In this document: positions 15,911 to 23,714 of the stretch, one piece after another
Layout: the number at the start of each line of letters is the position of its first letter
Position numbering within the stretch: the first letter of the stretch is position 1
Source of the DNA: Microbacterium testaceum
GTDB lineage: Bacteria; Actinomycetota; Actinomycetes; Actinomycetales; Microbacteriaceae
Assembly: GCF_020781835.1 (NCBI RefSeq)
Contig: NZ_JAJGNJ010000011.1
Location: forward strand, 1 to 64,000
DNA: 64,000 bases
Reading direction: 5' to 3'
Notes under the pieces: generated by a model
Seen by the model: only the letters and a program-made list of their open reading frames with translations
Database searches by the model: none
What the model was told of the DNA's origin: nothing
Program-made: the position numbers and the translations under genes

Positions 15911-17433
15911 CGATCACCCACCACCTCCGCGTCCACCGCAGTGACGAGAACCTCGCCCGCGAGGGACAGCTGGCGTGGGGTCTCGCGCGCATCGCCGTCG
16001 ACCCGGTGGCGGTCGACGACGACGTGGTCGACATGATCGTCAACCGCGTCATCGACAACGCCGCCGTCGCCGCAGCCTCGCTCACCCGCCAGCCCGTCAG
16101 CGCCGCCCGCCAGCAGGCACTCGACCACGCCGTCTCGATCGGCGGCGTCGGCGCGACGGTCTTCGGGTGCACGCTCGAGCGTCGCTCGAGCCCCGAGTGG
16201 GCCGCGTGGGCCAACGGCGTCGCGGTCCGCGAGCTCGACTACCACGACACCTTCCTCGCCGCCGACTATTCGCACCCCGGCGACAACATCCCGCCCGTGC
16301 TCGCCGTGGCGCAGCACACGGGTCGCGATGGCGCCGCCGTCGTGCGCGCCCTCGCGACCGCGTACGAGGTGCAGATCGATCTCGTTCGCGCGATCTCGCT
16401 GCACAAGCACAAGATCGATCACGTCGCCCACCTCGGCCCCTCGGCGGCCGCCGGCATCGGCACACTGCTCGACCTCGACCAGGAGACGATCTACCAGGCG
16501 ATCGGTCAGGCTCTCCACACCACCACCGCCACCCGGCAGTCCCGCAAGGGCGAGATCTCGACGTGGAAGGCCCACGCCCCCGCCTTCGCCGGGAAGATGG
16601 CCGTCGAGGCCGTCGACCGCGCGATGCGCGGCGAGACCAGCCCCTCCCCCATCTACGAAGGCGAGGACGGCGTGATCGCCTGGATGCTGGGCGGACCGGA
16701 TGCCACCTACGACGTGCCCTTGCCCGCCGAGGGCGAGCCCAAGCGGGCCATCCTCGACTCGTACACGAAGGAGCACTCGGCCGAGTATCAGGCGCAGGCG
16801 TGGATCGATCTCGCCCGGCGCCTCGGCACCGAGCGCCCCGACCTGCGTGACCCCGCGAACGTGGCATCCATCGTCCTGCACACCAGCCACCACACGCACT
16901 ACGTCATCGGCTCGGGCTCGGGCGATCCGCAGAAGTACGACCCCACCGCCTCGCGCGAGACGCTCGACCACTCGATCCCGTACATCTTCGCCGTCGCCCT
17001 GCAGGATGCCGCGTGGCACCACGTCGACTCGTACACCCCGGAGCGTGCCGGCCGCGAGGACACCGTCGCCCTGTGGCACAAGATCACGACGGCCGAGGAC
17101 GCCGAGTGGACGCGCCGCTACCACTCCGAGGACCCCGACGAGAAGGCCTTCGGCGGACGCGTCGTGATCACCCTCACCGACGGCTCCGTCGTCGAGGACG
17201 AGATCGCCGTCGCCGACGCCCACCCCCTCGGCGCCCGCCCCTTCGCCCGCGAGGACTACGTGCGCAAGTTCCGGCTGCTGGCCGAACCGGTCCTCGCCGC
17301 CGAGGAGATCGAGCGCTTCCTCGACCTCGCCCAGCGCCTGCCCGAGCTCACCGCCGAAGAGGTGCTGCAGCTGACCATCGTCGCCAAACCCGGCGTCCTG
17401 GCGCTGGCTCCCGCACCGAAGGGCCTCTTCTGA
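15907..17433 (+). CDS. prpD: 2-methylcitrate dehydratase (MmgE/PrpD)
   Basis: A 508-residue MmgE/PrpD-family protein that dehydrates 2-methylcitrate to 2-methyl-cis-aconitate. Family hallmarks are [29 protein letters not shown] (about 105-135), [37 protein letters not shown], and the C-terminal [28 protein letters not shown] segment. Length fits. The ATG overlaps the regulator's stop, so translation is coupled. Confidence 0.94.
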   Translation: MTITHHLRVHRSDENLAREGQLAWGLARIAVDPVAVDDDVVDMIVNRVIDNAAVAAASLTRQPVSAARQQALDHAVSIGGVGATVFGCTLERRSSPEWAAWANGVAVRELDYHDTFLAADYSHPGDNIPPVLAVAQHTGRDGAAVVRALATAYEVQIDLVRAISLHKHKIDHVAHLGPSAAAGIGTLLDLDQETIYQAIGQALHTTTATRQSRKGEISTWKAHAPAFAGKMAVEAVDRAMRGETSPSPIYEGEDGVIAWMLGGPDATYDVPLPAEGEPKRAILDSYTKEHSAEYQAQAWIDLARRLGTERPDLRDPANVASIVLHTSHHTHYVIGSGSGDPQKYDPTASRETLDHSIPYIFAVALQDAAWHHVDSYTPERAGREDTVALWHKITTAEDAEWTRRYHSEDPDEKAFGGRVVITLTDGSVVEDEIAVADAHPLGARPFAREDYVRKFRLLAEPVLAAEEIERFLDLAQRLPELTAEEVLQLTIVAKPGVLALAPAPKGLF

Positions 17434-17462
17434 TGCAGAGCCTCTGCGGGACCCCGTGCCGG

Positions 17463-17534
17463 GCTCCGGAGATCAGCCACCGCGGCGGGTCTCTTCGGCG
17501 CGGCGCGCGCGGACGGGCAGTGATCCTCCGGAGC
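17463..17534. repeat. Inverted repeat in the prpD-prpB gap
   Basis: GCTCCGGAGATC (17463-17474) is nearly the reverse complement of GATCCTCCGGAGC (17522-17534), giving a 12-bp stem with one bulge around a 47-nt GC-rich loop. It sits in an otherwise non-coding 124-bp gap and ends about 24 bp before the prpB start. It could be an RNA-processing or stabilising element. No known motif was recognised. Confidence 0.45.
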
Positions 17535-17557
17535 GCGGCACGAAAGGAACAGAGCTG

Positions 17558-18460
17558 ATGCTGTACTCCCAGGCGACCCCGGCGCAGAAGCGTCGCACCC
17601 TGCGCGAGAAGCTGGCATCCGGGGAGCTCGTGCGGATGCCGGGCGCCTTCAACCCGCTCTCGGCCCGGCTCATCGAACGCAAGGGCTTCGAGGGCGTCTA
17701 CATCTCGGGTGCCGTGATCTCGGCCGACCTGGGACTGCCCGACATCGGGCTGACGACGCTCACCGAGGTCGCGGGCCGGGGCCAGCAGATCGCGCGCATG
17801 ACCGAGCTCCCCGCGATCATCGACGCCGACACCGGGTTCGGCGAGCCGATGAACGTCGCCCGCACGATCCAGACCCTGGAGGACGCCGGACTCGCCGGCA
17901 CCCACATCGAGGACCAGGTCAACCCCAAGCGCTGCGGGCATCTGGACGGCAAGAGCGTCGTGGACGCCGACACCGCGATCAAGCGCATCCGCGCCGCCGT
18001 CGACGCCCGGCGCGACCCCGACTTCCTCCTCATCGCCCGCACCGACGTGCGGGCCGTGGAGGGCCTGGATGCCGCCGTCGACCGCGCGAAAGCCCTGGTC
18101 GACGCCGGCGCCGACGCGGTGTTCCCCGAGGCGATGCGCGACCTCGGCGAGTTCGAGGCCATGCGCGCGGCGCTGAACGTCCCGATCCTCGCGAACATGA
18201 CCGAGTTCGGAAAGTCGGAGCTCTTCTCCACGGACCAGCTGCGCGACGTCGGCGTGAACATGGTCATCTGGCCCGTGTCTCTCCTGCGCCTGGCGATGGG
18301 GGCCGCCGGACGTGGCCTGGACGCCCTGGCATCCGAGGGCCACCTCCGCGACCAGCTGGGCGAGATGCAGCACCGGGCGGACCTGTACGACCTCATCGAC
18401 TACGAGCACTACTCGCGCTTCGACGCGAACGTGTTCGACTTCACCGTCACGAAGGAGTGA
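17558..18460 (+). CDS. prpB: 2-methylisocitrate lyase
   Basis: A 300-residue enzyme of the isocitrate lyase/PEP mutase superfamily that cleaves 2-methylisocitrate to pyruvate and succinate. The catalytic loop NPKRCGH puts the essential cysteine at C126. DADTGFGEPMNV (metal/phosphoryl-binding region) and IARTDVRAVEG (about 148-158) match PrpB. An AAAGGA precedes the ATG by nine bases. It follows prpD after 124 bp and runs directly into prpC. Confidence 0.95.
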   Translation: MLYSQATPAQKRRTLREKLASGELVRMPGAFNPLSARLIERKGFEGVYISGAVISADLGLPDIGLTTLTEVAGRGQQIARMTELPAIIDADTGFGEPMNVARTIQTLEDAGLAGTHIEDQVNPKRCGHLDGKSVVDADTAIKRIRAAVDARRDPDFLLIARTDVRAVEGLDAAVDRAKALVDAGADAVFPEAMRDLGEFEAMRAALNVPILANMTEFGKSELFSTDQLRDVGVNMVIWPVSLLRLAMGAAGRGLDALASEGHLRDQLGEMQHRADLYDLIDYEHYSRFDANVFDFTVTKE

Positions 18461-18462
18461 GC

Positions 18463-19638
18463 ATGACCGACGTCGAGATCAAGAAGGGCCTGGCCGGGGT
18501 GACGGTGGACTACACCGCCATCAGCAAGGTCAACCCCGAGACCAACAGCCTGCTCTACCGGGGCTACCCCGTGCAGGAGCTCGCGGCGACGCAGCCGTTC
18601 GAGGCCGTGGCCCTTCTGTTGTGGAACGGCGAACTCCCCGATGCCGAGGAGCTGCGCGCCTTCGAGGAGTTCGAGCGGGCCCACCGCGATCTCGACCCGG
18701 CCGTCCGCACCGCGATCGACCTGCTGCCGCTGGACGCGCACCCCATGGACGTCGTCCGCACCGCCGTCTCGGTGCTCGGAGCCTCCGCTCCGGCGGCCGA
18801 GGTCGCCGACTCCTCCGCCGCGGCCGACCTCGCCAAGGCGAAGCTGCTGTTCGCGAAGGTCCCGGCGATGGTGGCCTACGACCAGCGCCGCCGCCGGGGC
18901 GAGGAGATCGTCGAGCCGCGCGCCGACCTCGACTATGCGCGCAACTTCCTCTGGATGACCTTCGGCGAGGAGCCGCACGAGGTGGTCGCCCGCGCGTTCG
19001 CCGTGTCGATGGTGCTGTACGCCGAGCACTCCTTCAACGCGTCGACCTTCACCGCGCGCGTCATCACCTCGACCACCGCCGACCTGTACTCCGCCGTCGT
19101 CGGCGCGATCGGAGCCCTCAAGGGTGCGCTGCACGGCGGCGCGAACGAGGCCGTCATGCACATCCTCGACGAGATCGGCTCAGCCGAGAACGTCGCGCCG
19201 TGGTTGGATGCCGCTCTCGCCGAGAAGCGCAAGATCATGGGCTTCGGGCACCGCGTGTACAAGAAGGGCGACTCGCGGGTGCCGACCATGAAAGCCGCTC
19301 TCGACACCCTCGTCGAGCACTACGGCGCCGGCGACCTCGCCGCTCTGTACGACGCGCTCGAGACGGAATTCGTCGGCCGCAAGGGCATCTACCCCAACCT
19401 CGACTATCCGTCCGGTCCGGCATACCACCTCATGGGCTTCGACACCCTCACCTTCACGCCGCTGTTCGTCGCCGCGCGCGTGACCGGGTGGACGGCGCAC
19501 ATCATGGAGCAGGCGGCATCCAACGCCCTCATCCGTCCCTTGTCGGCCTACAACGGATCCGACGAGCGGCACGTCGAGGGCTACGTCGCCGGCGAGGCCG
19601 AGCGGGAGGTCGCCGAGCGCGACGAAGAAGCGCAGTGA
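18463..19638 (+). CDS. prpC: 2-methylcitrate synthase / citrate synthase-like
   Basis: A 391-residue citrate synthase superfamily enzyme. The catalytic triad is H224 (ALHGGANEAV), H263 (GFGHRVYK) and D314 (PNLDYPSGP). Its position after prpD-prpB indicates methylcitrate synthase (propionyl-CoA plus oxaloacetate). Actinobacterial PrpC enzymes often also accept acetyl-CoA. The ATG at 18463 has GAAGGAG five bases upstream, which includes the prpB stop region. A GTG two codons earlier is possible but would lie on top of that site. Confidence 0.94.
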   Translation: MTDVEIKKGLAGVTVDYTAISKVNPETNSLLYRGYPVQELAATQPFEAVALLLWNGELPDAEELRAFEEFERAHRDLDPAVRTAIDLLPLDAHPMDVVRTAVSVLGASAPAAEVADSSAAADLAKAKLLFAKVPAMVAYDQRRRRGEEIVEPRADLDYARNFLWMTFGEEPHEVVARAFAVSMVLYAEHSFNASTFTARVITSTTADLYSAVVGAIGALKGALHGGANEAVMHILDEIGSAENVAPWLDAALAEKRKIMGFGHRVYKKGDSRVPTMKAALDTLVEHYGAGDLAALYDALETEFVGRKGIYPNLDYPSGPAYHLMGFDTLTFTPLFVAARVTGWTAHIMEQAASNALIRPLSAYNGSDERHVEGYVAGEAEREVAERDEEAQ

Positions 19639-19716
19639 TCCCGCCGCCCCGACCCGGGGCGGTGAGATGGGCCCCGCACCCGGGGCCGACGACAGGTCCC
19701 GCGACGCGGCGGGATC
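19637..19716 (+). ncRNA. Predicted three-way-junction RNA in the prpC-etfB gap
   Basis: Three perfect 7-bp GC stems fit a three-way junction. P1 is GATCCCG (19637-19643) with CGGGATC (19710-19716), P2 is CCGCCCC (19644-19650) with GGGGCGG (19656-19662), and P3 is GGCCCCG (19670-19676) with CGGGGCC (19681-19687). P1 closes five bases before the etfB ribosome binding site (GAGGAGAG). It may terminate prpC transcripts, protect the 3' end, or control etfB. No known riboswitch consensus was recognised, and chance pairing in GC-rich DNA remains possible. Confidence 0.4.
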
Positions 19717-19732
19717 GGACGAGGAGAGATCG

Positions 19733-20509
19733 ATGAAGATCGTGGTCCTGGTGAAAGACGTGCCCGACACCTGGGGCGAGCGCTCGCTCGACCCGGAGAC
19801 GGGCCTGACGCGGCGCGGGGACAGCGACCACGTCCTCGACGAGATCAACGAGCGCGCCGTCGAAGCGGCCCTGACCCACGCCGACGCGCATCCGGATGCC
19901 GAGGTGGTCGTGCTCTCGATGGCACCGGATGCCGGGGTGCCGACGCTGCGGAAGGCGCTGGCGATGGGCGCGCACGCCGCGGTCCACGTCGTCGACGACG
20001 CTCTGCGCGGCGCCGACCTCTCCCTGACGGCCGAGGTGCTCGCGGCGGCGCTGAGACGCATCGGCTTCGATCTCGTCGTCGCCGGCAACCTCTCCACCGA
20101 CGGGGCCGGCGGAGCGCTCCCTGCGATGCTCGCCGAGCACCTGCGCGTGCCGCACGCCACCTCGCTGTCGAAGCTCGAGATCGGCGACGGCGAGGTGTCG
20201 GGCACACGCGCGACCGAATCGGCGACGGCACGGGTGTCGGCACCGCTTCCGGCGGTCATTTCCGTCACCGAAGCACTGCCGGACGGACGCTTCCCCACGT
20301 TCAAAGGCATCCTGGCCGCCAAGAAGAAGCCCTACGAGACGCTGACCCTGGCCGATCTCGGTCTCGATGCCGACCCGGCGCGGGCACCGTGGTCGATCAT
20401 GACCGCTGTCGCCGCGCGACCGCCGCGCGCGGCCGGCACGGTGATCGTCGATGAGGGCGACGCGGGCGAGCGACTCGCGGCGTTCCTGGTCGAGAACCGG
20501 CTGGTATGA
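19733..20509 (+). CDS. etfB: Electron transfer flavoprotein beta subunit
   Basis: A 258-residue ETF beta subunit (adenine nucleotide-binding alpha/beta fold). It starts [16 protein letters not shown] and shows [36 protein letters not shown] and the C-terminal [19 protein letters not shown] segment that contacts the alpha subunit. GAGGAGAG precedes the ATG. It is paired with etfA ten bases downstream. Together they accept electrons from acyl-CoA dehydrogenases, although no dehydrogenase gene is in the window. Confidence 0.94.
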   Translation: MKIVVLVKDVPDTWGERSLDPETGLTRRGDSDHVLDEINERAVEAALTHADAHPDAEVVVLSMAPDAGVPTLRKALAMGAHAAVHVVDDALRGADLSLTAEVLAAALRRIGFDLVVAGNLSTDGAGGALPAMLAEHLRVPHATSLSKLEIGDGEVSGTRATESATARVSAPLPAVISVTEALPDGRFPTFKGILAAKKKPYETLTLADLGLDADPARAPWSIMTAVAARPPRAAGTVIVDEGDAGERLAAFLVENRLV

Positions 20510-20519
20510 GGGGGCGACC

Positions 20520-21488
20520 ATGACCGACTCCATCCTGGTCCTTCTGGAGACGACTCCCGCGGGCGCGCTCGCGAATTCCGCCGCGGGAATGATCTCCGCC
20601 GCGCGCACGATCGGCACGGCGGTCGCGCTCGTCGTGGTGGACGGCGAGCGCACCGCCGTCGTCGACGGGGCCGTCGCAGCCGGAGCAGAGCGGGTGCTCG
20701 TGGCGGCCGGCGATCCCACCGCCCTCACCGGCCCGGTCGTCGACGTCCTCGACGCCGCGTTCGAGCGCGTGTCGCCCGCCGCGGTGCTGATCCCGCACAC
20801 GGTCGACGGACGCGACGCCGCCGGACGTTTCGCGGTGCGGCGGCGCCTGCCCCTCGCGATGGATGCCGTGGGCATCGAGCGCGACGAGAAGGGCGTCCTC
20901 GCACGGCATTCGGTCTTCGGCGGCGCGTTCGACGTGACGTCGGCCTCCACGTTCGGCGCTCTCGTCGTCACGGTGCGGCCCGGGGCGTTCGACGCGCGCG
21001 CCGCCGCGGTGCCGCAGGTCCCGGTCGAAACGCTCGACGTCGCTGCCTCGGGCGCGCCCGCAGCGACGGTCGACCAGATCGAACCCGCCGACGCCCCCTC
21101 GGCCCGCCCGGAGCTGCGCAGCGCCGCGGCCGTCGTCTCGGGCGGGCGGGGTCTCGGCTCCGCCGAGGGGTTCGCCCTGGTCGAGCAGTTGGCGGATGCG
21201 CTCGGCGCCGCCGTGGGAGCCTCCCGGGCGGCGGTGGATGCCGGTTACGTCGCCGCTGCGGCCCAGGTCGGTCAGACCGGGGTGTCGGTGTCGCCGCGGC
21301 TGTATGTCGCGCTCGGCATCAGCGGTGCGATCCAACATCGCGCGGGGATGCAGACCGCGCAGACGATCATCGCCGTCAACACGGACCCCGAGGCGCCGAT
21401 CTTCGCGATCGCCGACCTCGGCATCGTGGGCGACGTCTTCGCGGTCGTGCCGCAGGCCATCGCGGCACTGGAGGCGAGGCGGTCGTGA
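20520..21488 (+). CDS. etfA: Electron transfer flavoprotein alpha subunit
   Basis: A 322-residue ETF alpha subunit. The N-terminal domain is divergent, with several long Ala/Val stretches. The C-terminal FAD domain is canonical: [44 protein letters not shown], and [20 protein letters not shown] (written here with V for I at the first position). It overlaps the cytochrome b gene (GTGA), so the alpha subunit and the membrane protein are translationally coupled. Confidence 0.93.
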   Translation: MTDSILVLLETTPAGALANSAAGMISAARTIGTAVALVVVDGERTAVVDGAVAAGAERVLVAAGDPTALTGPVVDVLDAAFERVSPAAVLIPHTVDGRDAAGRFAVRRRLPLAMDAVGIERDEKGVLARHSVFGGAFDVTSASTFGALVVTVRPGAFDARAAAVPQVPVETLDVAASGAPAATVDQIEPADAPSARPELRSAAAVVSGGRGLGSAEGFALVEQLADALGAAVGASRAAVDAGYVAAAAQVGQTGVSVSPRLYVALGISGAIQHRAGMQTAQTIIAVNTDPEAPIFAIADLGIVGDVFAVVPQAIAALEARRS

Positions 21489-22918
21489 ACGCCGTGCTGC
21501 GCCGGGGCCTGCCGCGTGTGGCGGGCGGGGAGCCGTGGCCACCGTCCGGCGAGGCCGTGCCGTCCATGGGCGAGGCCGTGCCAACCATGGGCGAGGCCGT
21601 GCCAACCATGGGCGAGGCCGTGCCAACCATGGGCGGGGCCGTGCCGTCCGGCGGAGTTCATGCCCGACACACCGCCGCCGACCGGCTCCCGACGGCGAGT
21701 TCCGCGGAAACCCCGCGGGACGGCGCGCGCCCCGACCTCGCAACCACGGATGAGGCCGCCACCGCCACCGCACCCGGGGTGTCAGCACCGGGCCAGCGGC
21801 GAGGACTCCCGCGCGTGCCCGGCGGAGAGCCGTGGCCGCCCGCCTCCGCACGGCGCGCCGCCGCCCAACCCGTGCCGAACGCCGCGCCCGCGGCATCCGT
21901 CGACCCCGCTGCCCTCACCGGCCCCCGTCCGCCCCTGCGCGTGCGCCGGACCGTCTTCCCGACGGCGTCATCGGAGCGGTGGAGCGCTCTGCGCGCCGAA
22001 CGTCTCGGACACGAACGGCAGCCGGCCATCGCTGAGCCCCGCCGCCTCGGCTTCACCGTCCTCGGCATGATCGCCCTCGCCGTCACCGCGGGCATGGTCG
22101 TGCTGTTCACGCGATGGCTCGTCAGCACCCCGCCCCTGGAGGCGTTCTTCGCCGCGTACCCGGGCGAGTATCCGCCCCCCGACACCGCACCGGTCGGTCT
22201 GCCGGCGTGGCTCGGGTGGCAGCACTTCCTCAACGCGTTCTTCCTCGTGCTGATCGTGCGATCCGGTGTGCAGGTGCGGCACCAGACCCGACCATTGGCC
22301 TTCTGGTCGCCGCGGCGCGACCCGAAACGCAGGATCAGCCTGACCCTGTGGTTCCACCAGGCGCTCGACGTGCTGTGGGTCGTCAATGGCGTGCTGTTCG
22401 TGGTGCTGCTGTGCGCGACCGGGCAGTGGATGCGGATCGTCCCGACGTCGTGGGAGGTCCTCCCGAACGCGATCAGCGCCGCCCTGCAGTACGTATCGCT
22501 CGACTGGCCCACCGAGAACGGCTGGGTGAACTACAACGCGCTGCAGCAGCTGTCGTACTTCGCGATCACCTTCGTCGCCGCGCCGCTGGCGATCGTGTCC
22601 GGCATCCGGATGTCGAGCGTCTGGCCGCGCGACTCCGCCCGCCTGAACCGCGCCTACCCGATCGAATGGGCTCGCGCGGTCCACTACCCCGTCATGCTGT
22701 TCTTCGTCGCGTTCACGGTCGTCCACGTCGGACTCGTGCTCGCCACCGGCGCGCGACGAAACCTCAACCACATGTACGCGGCCCAGGACGGCGCCGGGTG
22801 GCTCGGGATCGTGCTGTTCGCGGCATCCCTCGCGGTGATCGCGGCGGCGTGGATCGCCGCGCGACCGCTCGTGCTCGCGCCGATCGCGCGCCTGTTCGGC
22901 GATGTCGCGACGCGGTGA
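21485..22918 (+). CDS. Cytochrome b (b561/formate dehydrogenase gamma-like) with a repeat-rich N-terminus
   Basis: A 477-residue membrane protein. Residues from about 190 form a di-haem cytochrome b module with six hydrophobic helices and candidate haem ligands in [27 protein letters not shown] and [10 protein letters not shown]. Residues 1-185 are a low-complexity, presumably cytoplasmic extension. The motif RRGLPRVxGGEPWPP occurs twice (6-20 and 105-119), and four to five heptapeptide repeats of the EAVPTMG type lie between them. GTG start overlapping etfA. The coupling suggests it passes electrons between ETF and quinones, or belongs to a membrane oxidoreductase. This partner role is inference. 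Confidence 0.8.
   Translation: MNAVLRRGLPRVAGGEPWPPSGEAVPSMGEAVPTMGEAVPTMGEAVPTMGGAVPSGGVHARHTAADRLPTASSAETPRDGARPDLATTDEAATATAPGVSAPGQRRGLPRVPGGEPWPPASARRAAAQPVPNAAPAASVDPAALTGPRPPLRVRRTVFPTASSERWSALRAERLGHERQPAIAEPRRLGFTVLGMIALAVTAGMVVLFTRWLVSTPPLEAFFAAYPGEYPPPDTAPVGLPAWLGWQHFLNAFFLVLIVRSGVQVRHQTRPLAFWSPRRDPKRRISLTLWFHQALDVLWVVNGVLFVVLLCATGQWMRIVPTSWEVLPNAISAALQYVSLDWPTENGWVNYNALQQLSYFAITFVAAPLAIVSGIRMSSVWPRDSARLNRAYPIEWARAVHYPVMLFFVAFTVVHVGLVLATGARRNLNHMYAAQDGAGWLGIVLFAASLAVIAAAWIAARPLVLAPIARLFGDVATR
21551..21650 (+). repeat. 21-bp coding tandem repeat in the cytochrome b gene
   Basis: Four to five tandem copies of a 21-bp unit (consensus GAGGCCGTGCCAACCATGGGC) encode the heptapeptide EAVPTMG. 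The inner copies are identical and the outer ones differ at a few bases. Near-identical DNA implies recent slippage-driven expansion or contraction. Confidence 0.9.
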
Positions 22919-22924
22919 CGCCGG

Positions 22925-23392
22925 TCAGGAGACGGTGAAGACGACCTCGACCTCGACCGGGCTGTCCAGGGGCAGCACCGGCACGCCGACGGCGGAGCGC
23001 GCGTGCGCACCGGCATCGCCGAAGACCTCGCCGAGGAACTCGCTCGCGCCGTTGATGACGCCCGGCTGCCCGGTGAATTCGGGAACGGATGCCACGAACC
23101 CCGTGATCTTCAGGACACCGGTGATGTTGTCGACACCGCCGACCAGAGACGCCGCCGCCGCGAGGGCGTTGAGAGCGCACTGGCGCGCGTAGGCCTTGGC
23201 ATCCGCCGGCGACACGAGTCCGTCGCCCTCGCCGACCTTGCCCGTCGCGGGGAGCGCTCCCTGCACCATCGGCAACTGCCCGGAGGTGTAGACGAGGTCG
23301 TCGTGACGCTTCGCGGGAATGTAGGCCGCGACCGGCGGGACGACTCCGGGGAGCTCGACGCCCAGCGCCCCGAGGCGCTCCGAGACGCTCAC
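22925..23392 (-). CDS. RidA-family (YjgF/YER057c) protein
   Basis: A 155-residue member of the longer actinobacterial RidA clade. It shows YIPAKRHDDLVYTSGQLP near the N-terminus, DAKAYARQCALNALAAAASLVG, and KITGFVASVPEFTGQPGVINGAS, and ends with a short VPVLPLDSPVEVEVVFTVS strand. RidA proteins deaminate reactive enamine/imine intermediates. The Arg of the catalytic RidA subfamily is not clearly present at the usual place, so this may be a Rid2-7-type paralogue. The GTG start overlaps the DUF4177 stop. Confidence 0.85.
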   Translation of the reverse strand: MSVSERLGALGVELPGVVPPVAAYIPAKRHDDLVYTSGQLPMVQGALPATGKVGEGDGLVSPADAKAYARQCALNALAAAASLVGGVDNITGVLKITGFVASVPEFTGQPGVINGASEFLGEVFGDAGAHARSAVGVPVLPLDSPVEVEVVFTVS

Positions 23393-23607
23393 TGCTGGCC
23401 CTCGAACTGGCGCGCGGCAGTGGCGGCGGCACCGAGGCCGGCGTTGGCCTCTCCCCCGCCGACGGGGCGCTTGAAGTACGCGACCAGGCCGCCCTCGGGG
23501 CCGGTGACGACCTGGACGAGCTCCCACCCCTGCTTGCCCCAGTTGTTGAGGATCGCGGCGGTGTTATGGATCAGCAGCGGCGTGGTGAGGTATTCCCACG
23601 TGGTCAT
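23389..23607 (-). CDS. DUF4177-type small protein
   Basis: A 72-residue protein, MTTWEYLTTPLL...NNWGKQGWELVQVV, the signature of the DUF4177 family (WEY...GWELV). The C-terminus is Ala/Gly-rich. The ATG is preceded by GGGAGC. It is coupled to ridA by a 4-base overlap, a pairing common in actinobacteria. The function is unknown. It is divergent from the penicillin-binding protein gene with about 107 bp between. Confidence 0.85.
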   Translation of the reverse strand: MTTWEYLTTPLLIHNTAAILNNWGKQGWELVQVVTGPEGGLVAYFKRPVGGGEANAGLGAAATAARQFEGQQ

Positions 23608-23714
23608 CGGGGCTCCCGGCGGGTCGGCTCGGCGGTCGAGCGAGAGGGTGGACGCGTACGCGCGAGCGCACGCCTTCGAGGCATCGCCCAGCAACGTCGC
23701 TTAGCATCAAGCCT

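Noticed and set aside
21551..21650. CRISPR-like array
   Set aside because: The 21-bp units have no spacers and lie in frame inside the cytochrome b gene.
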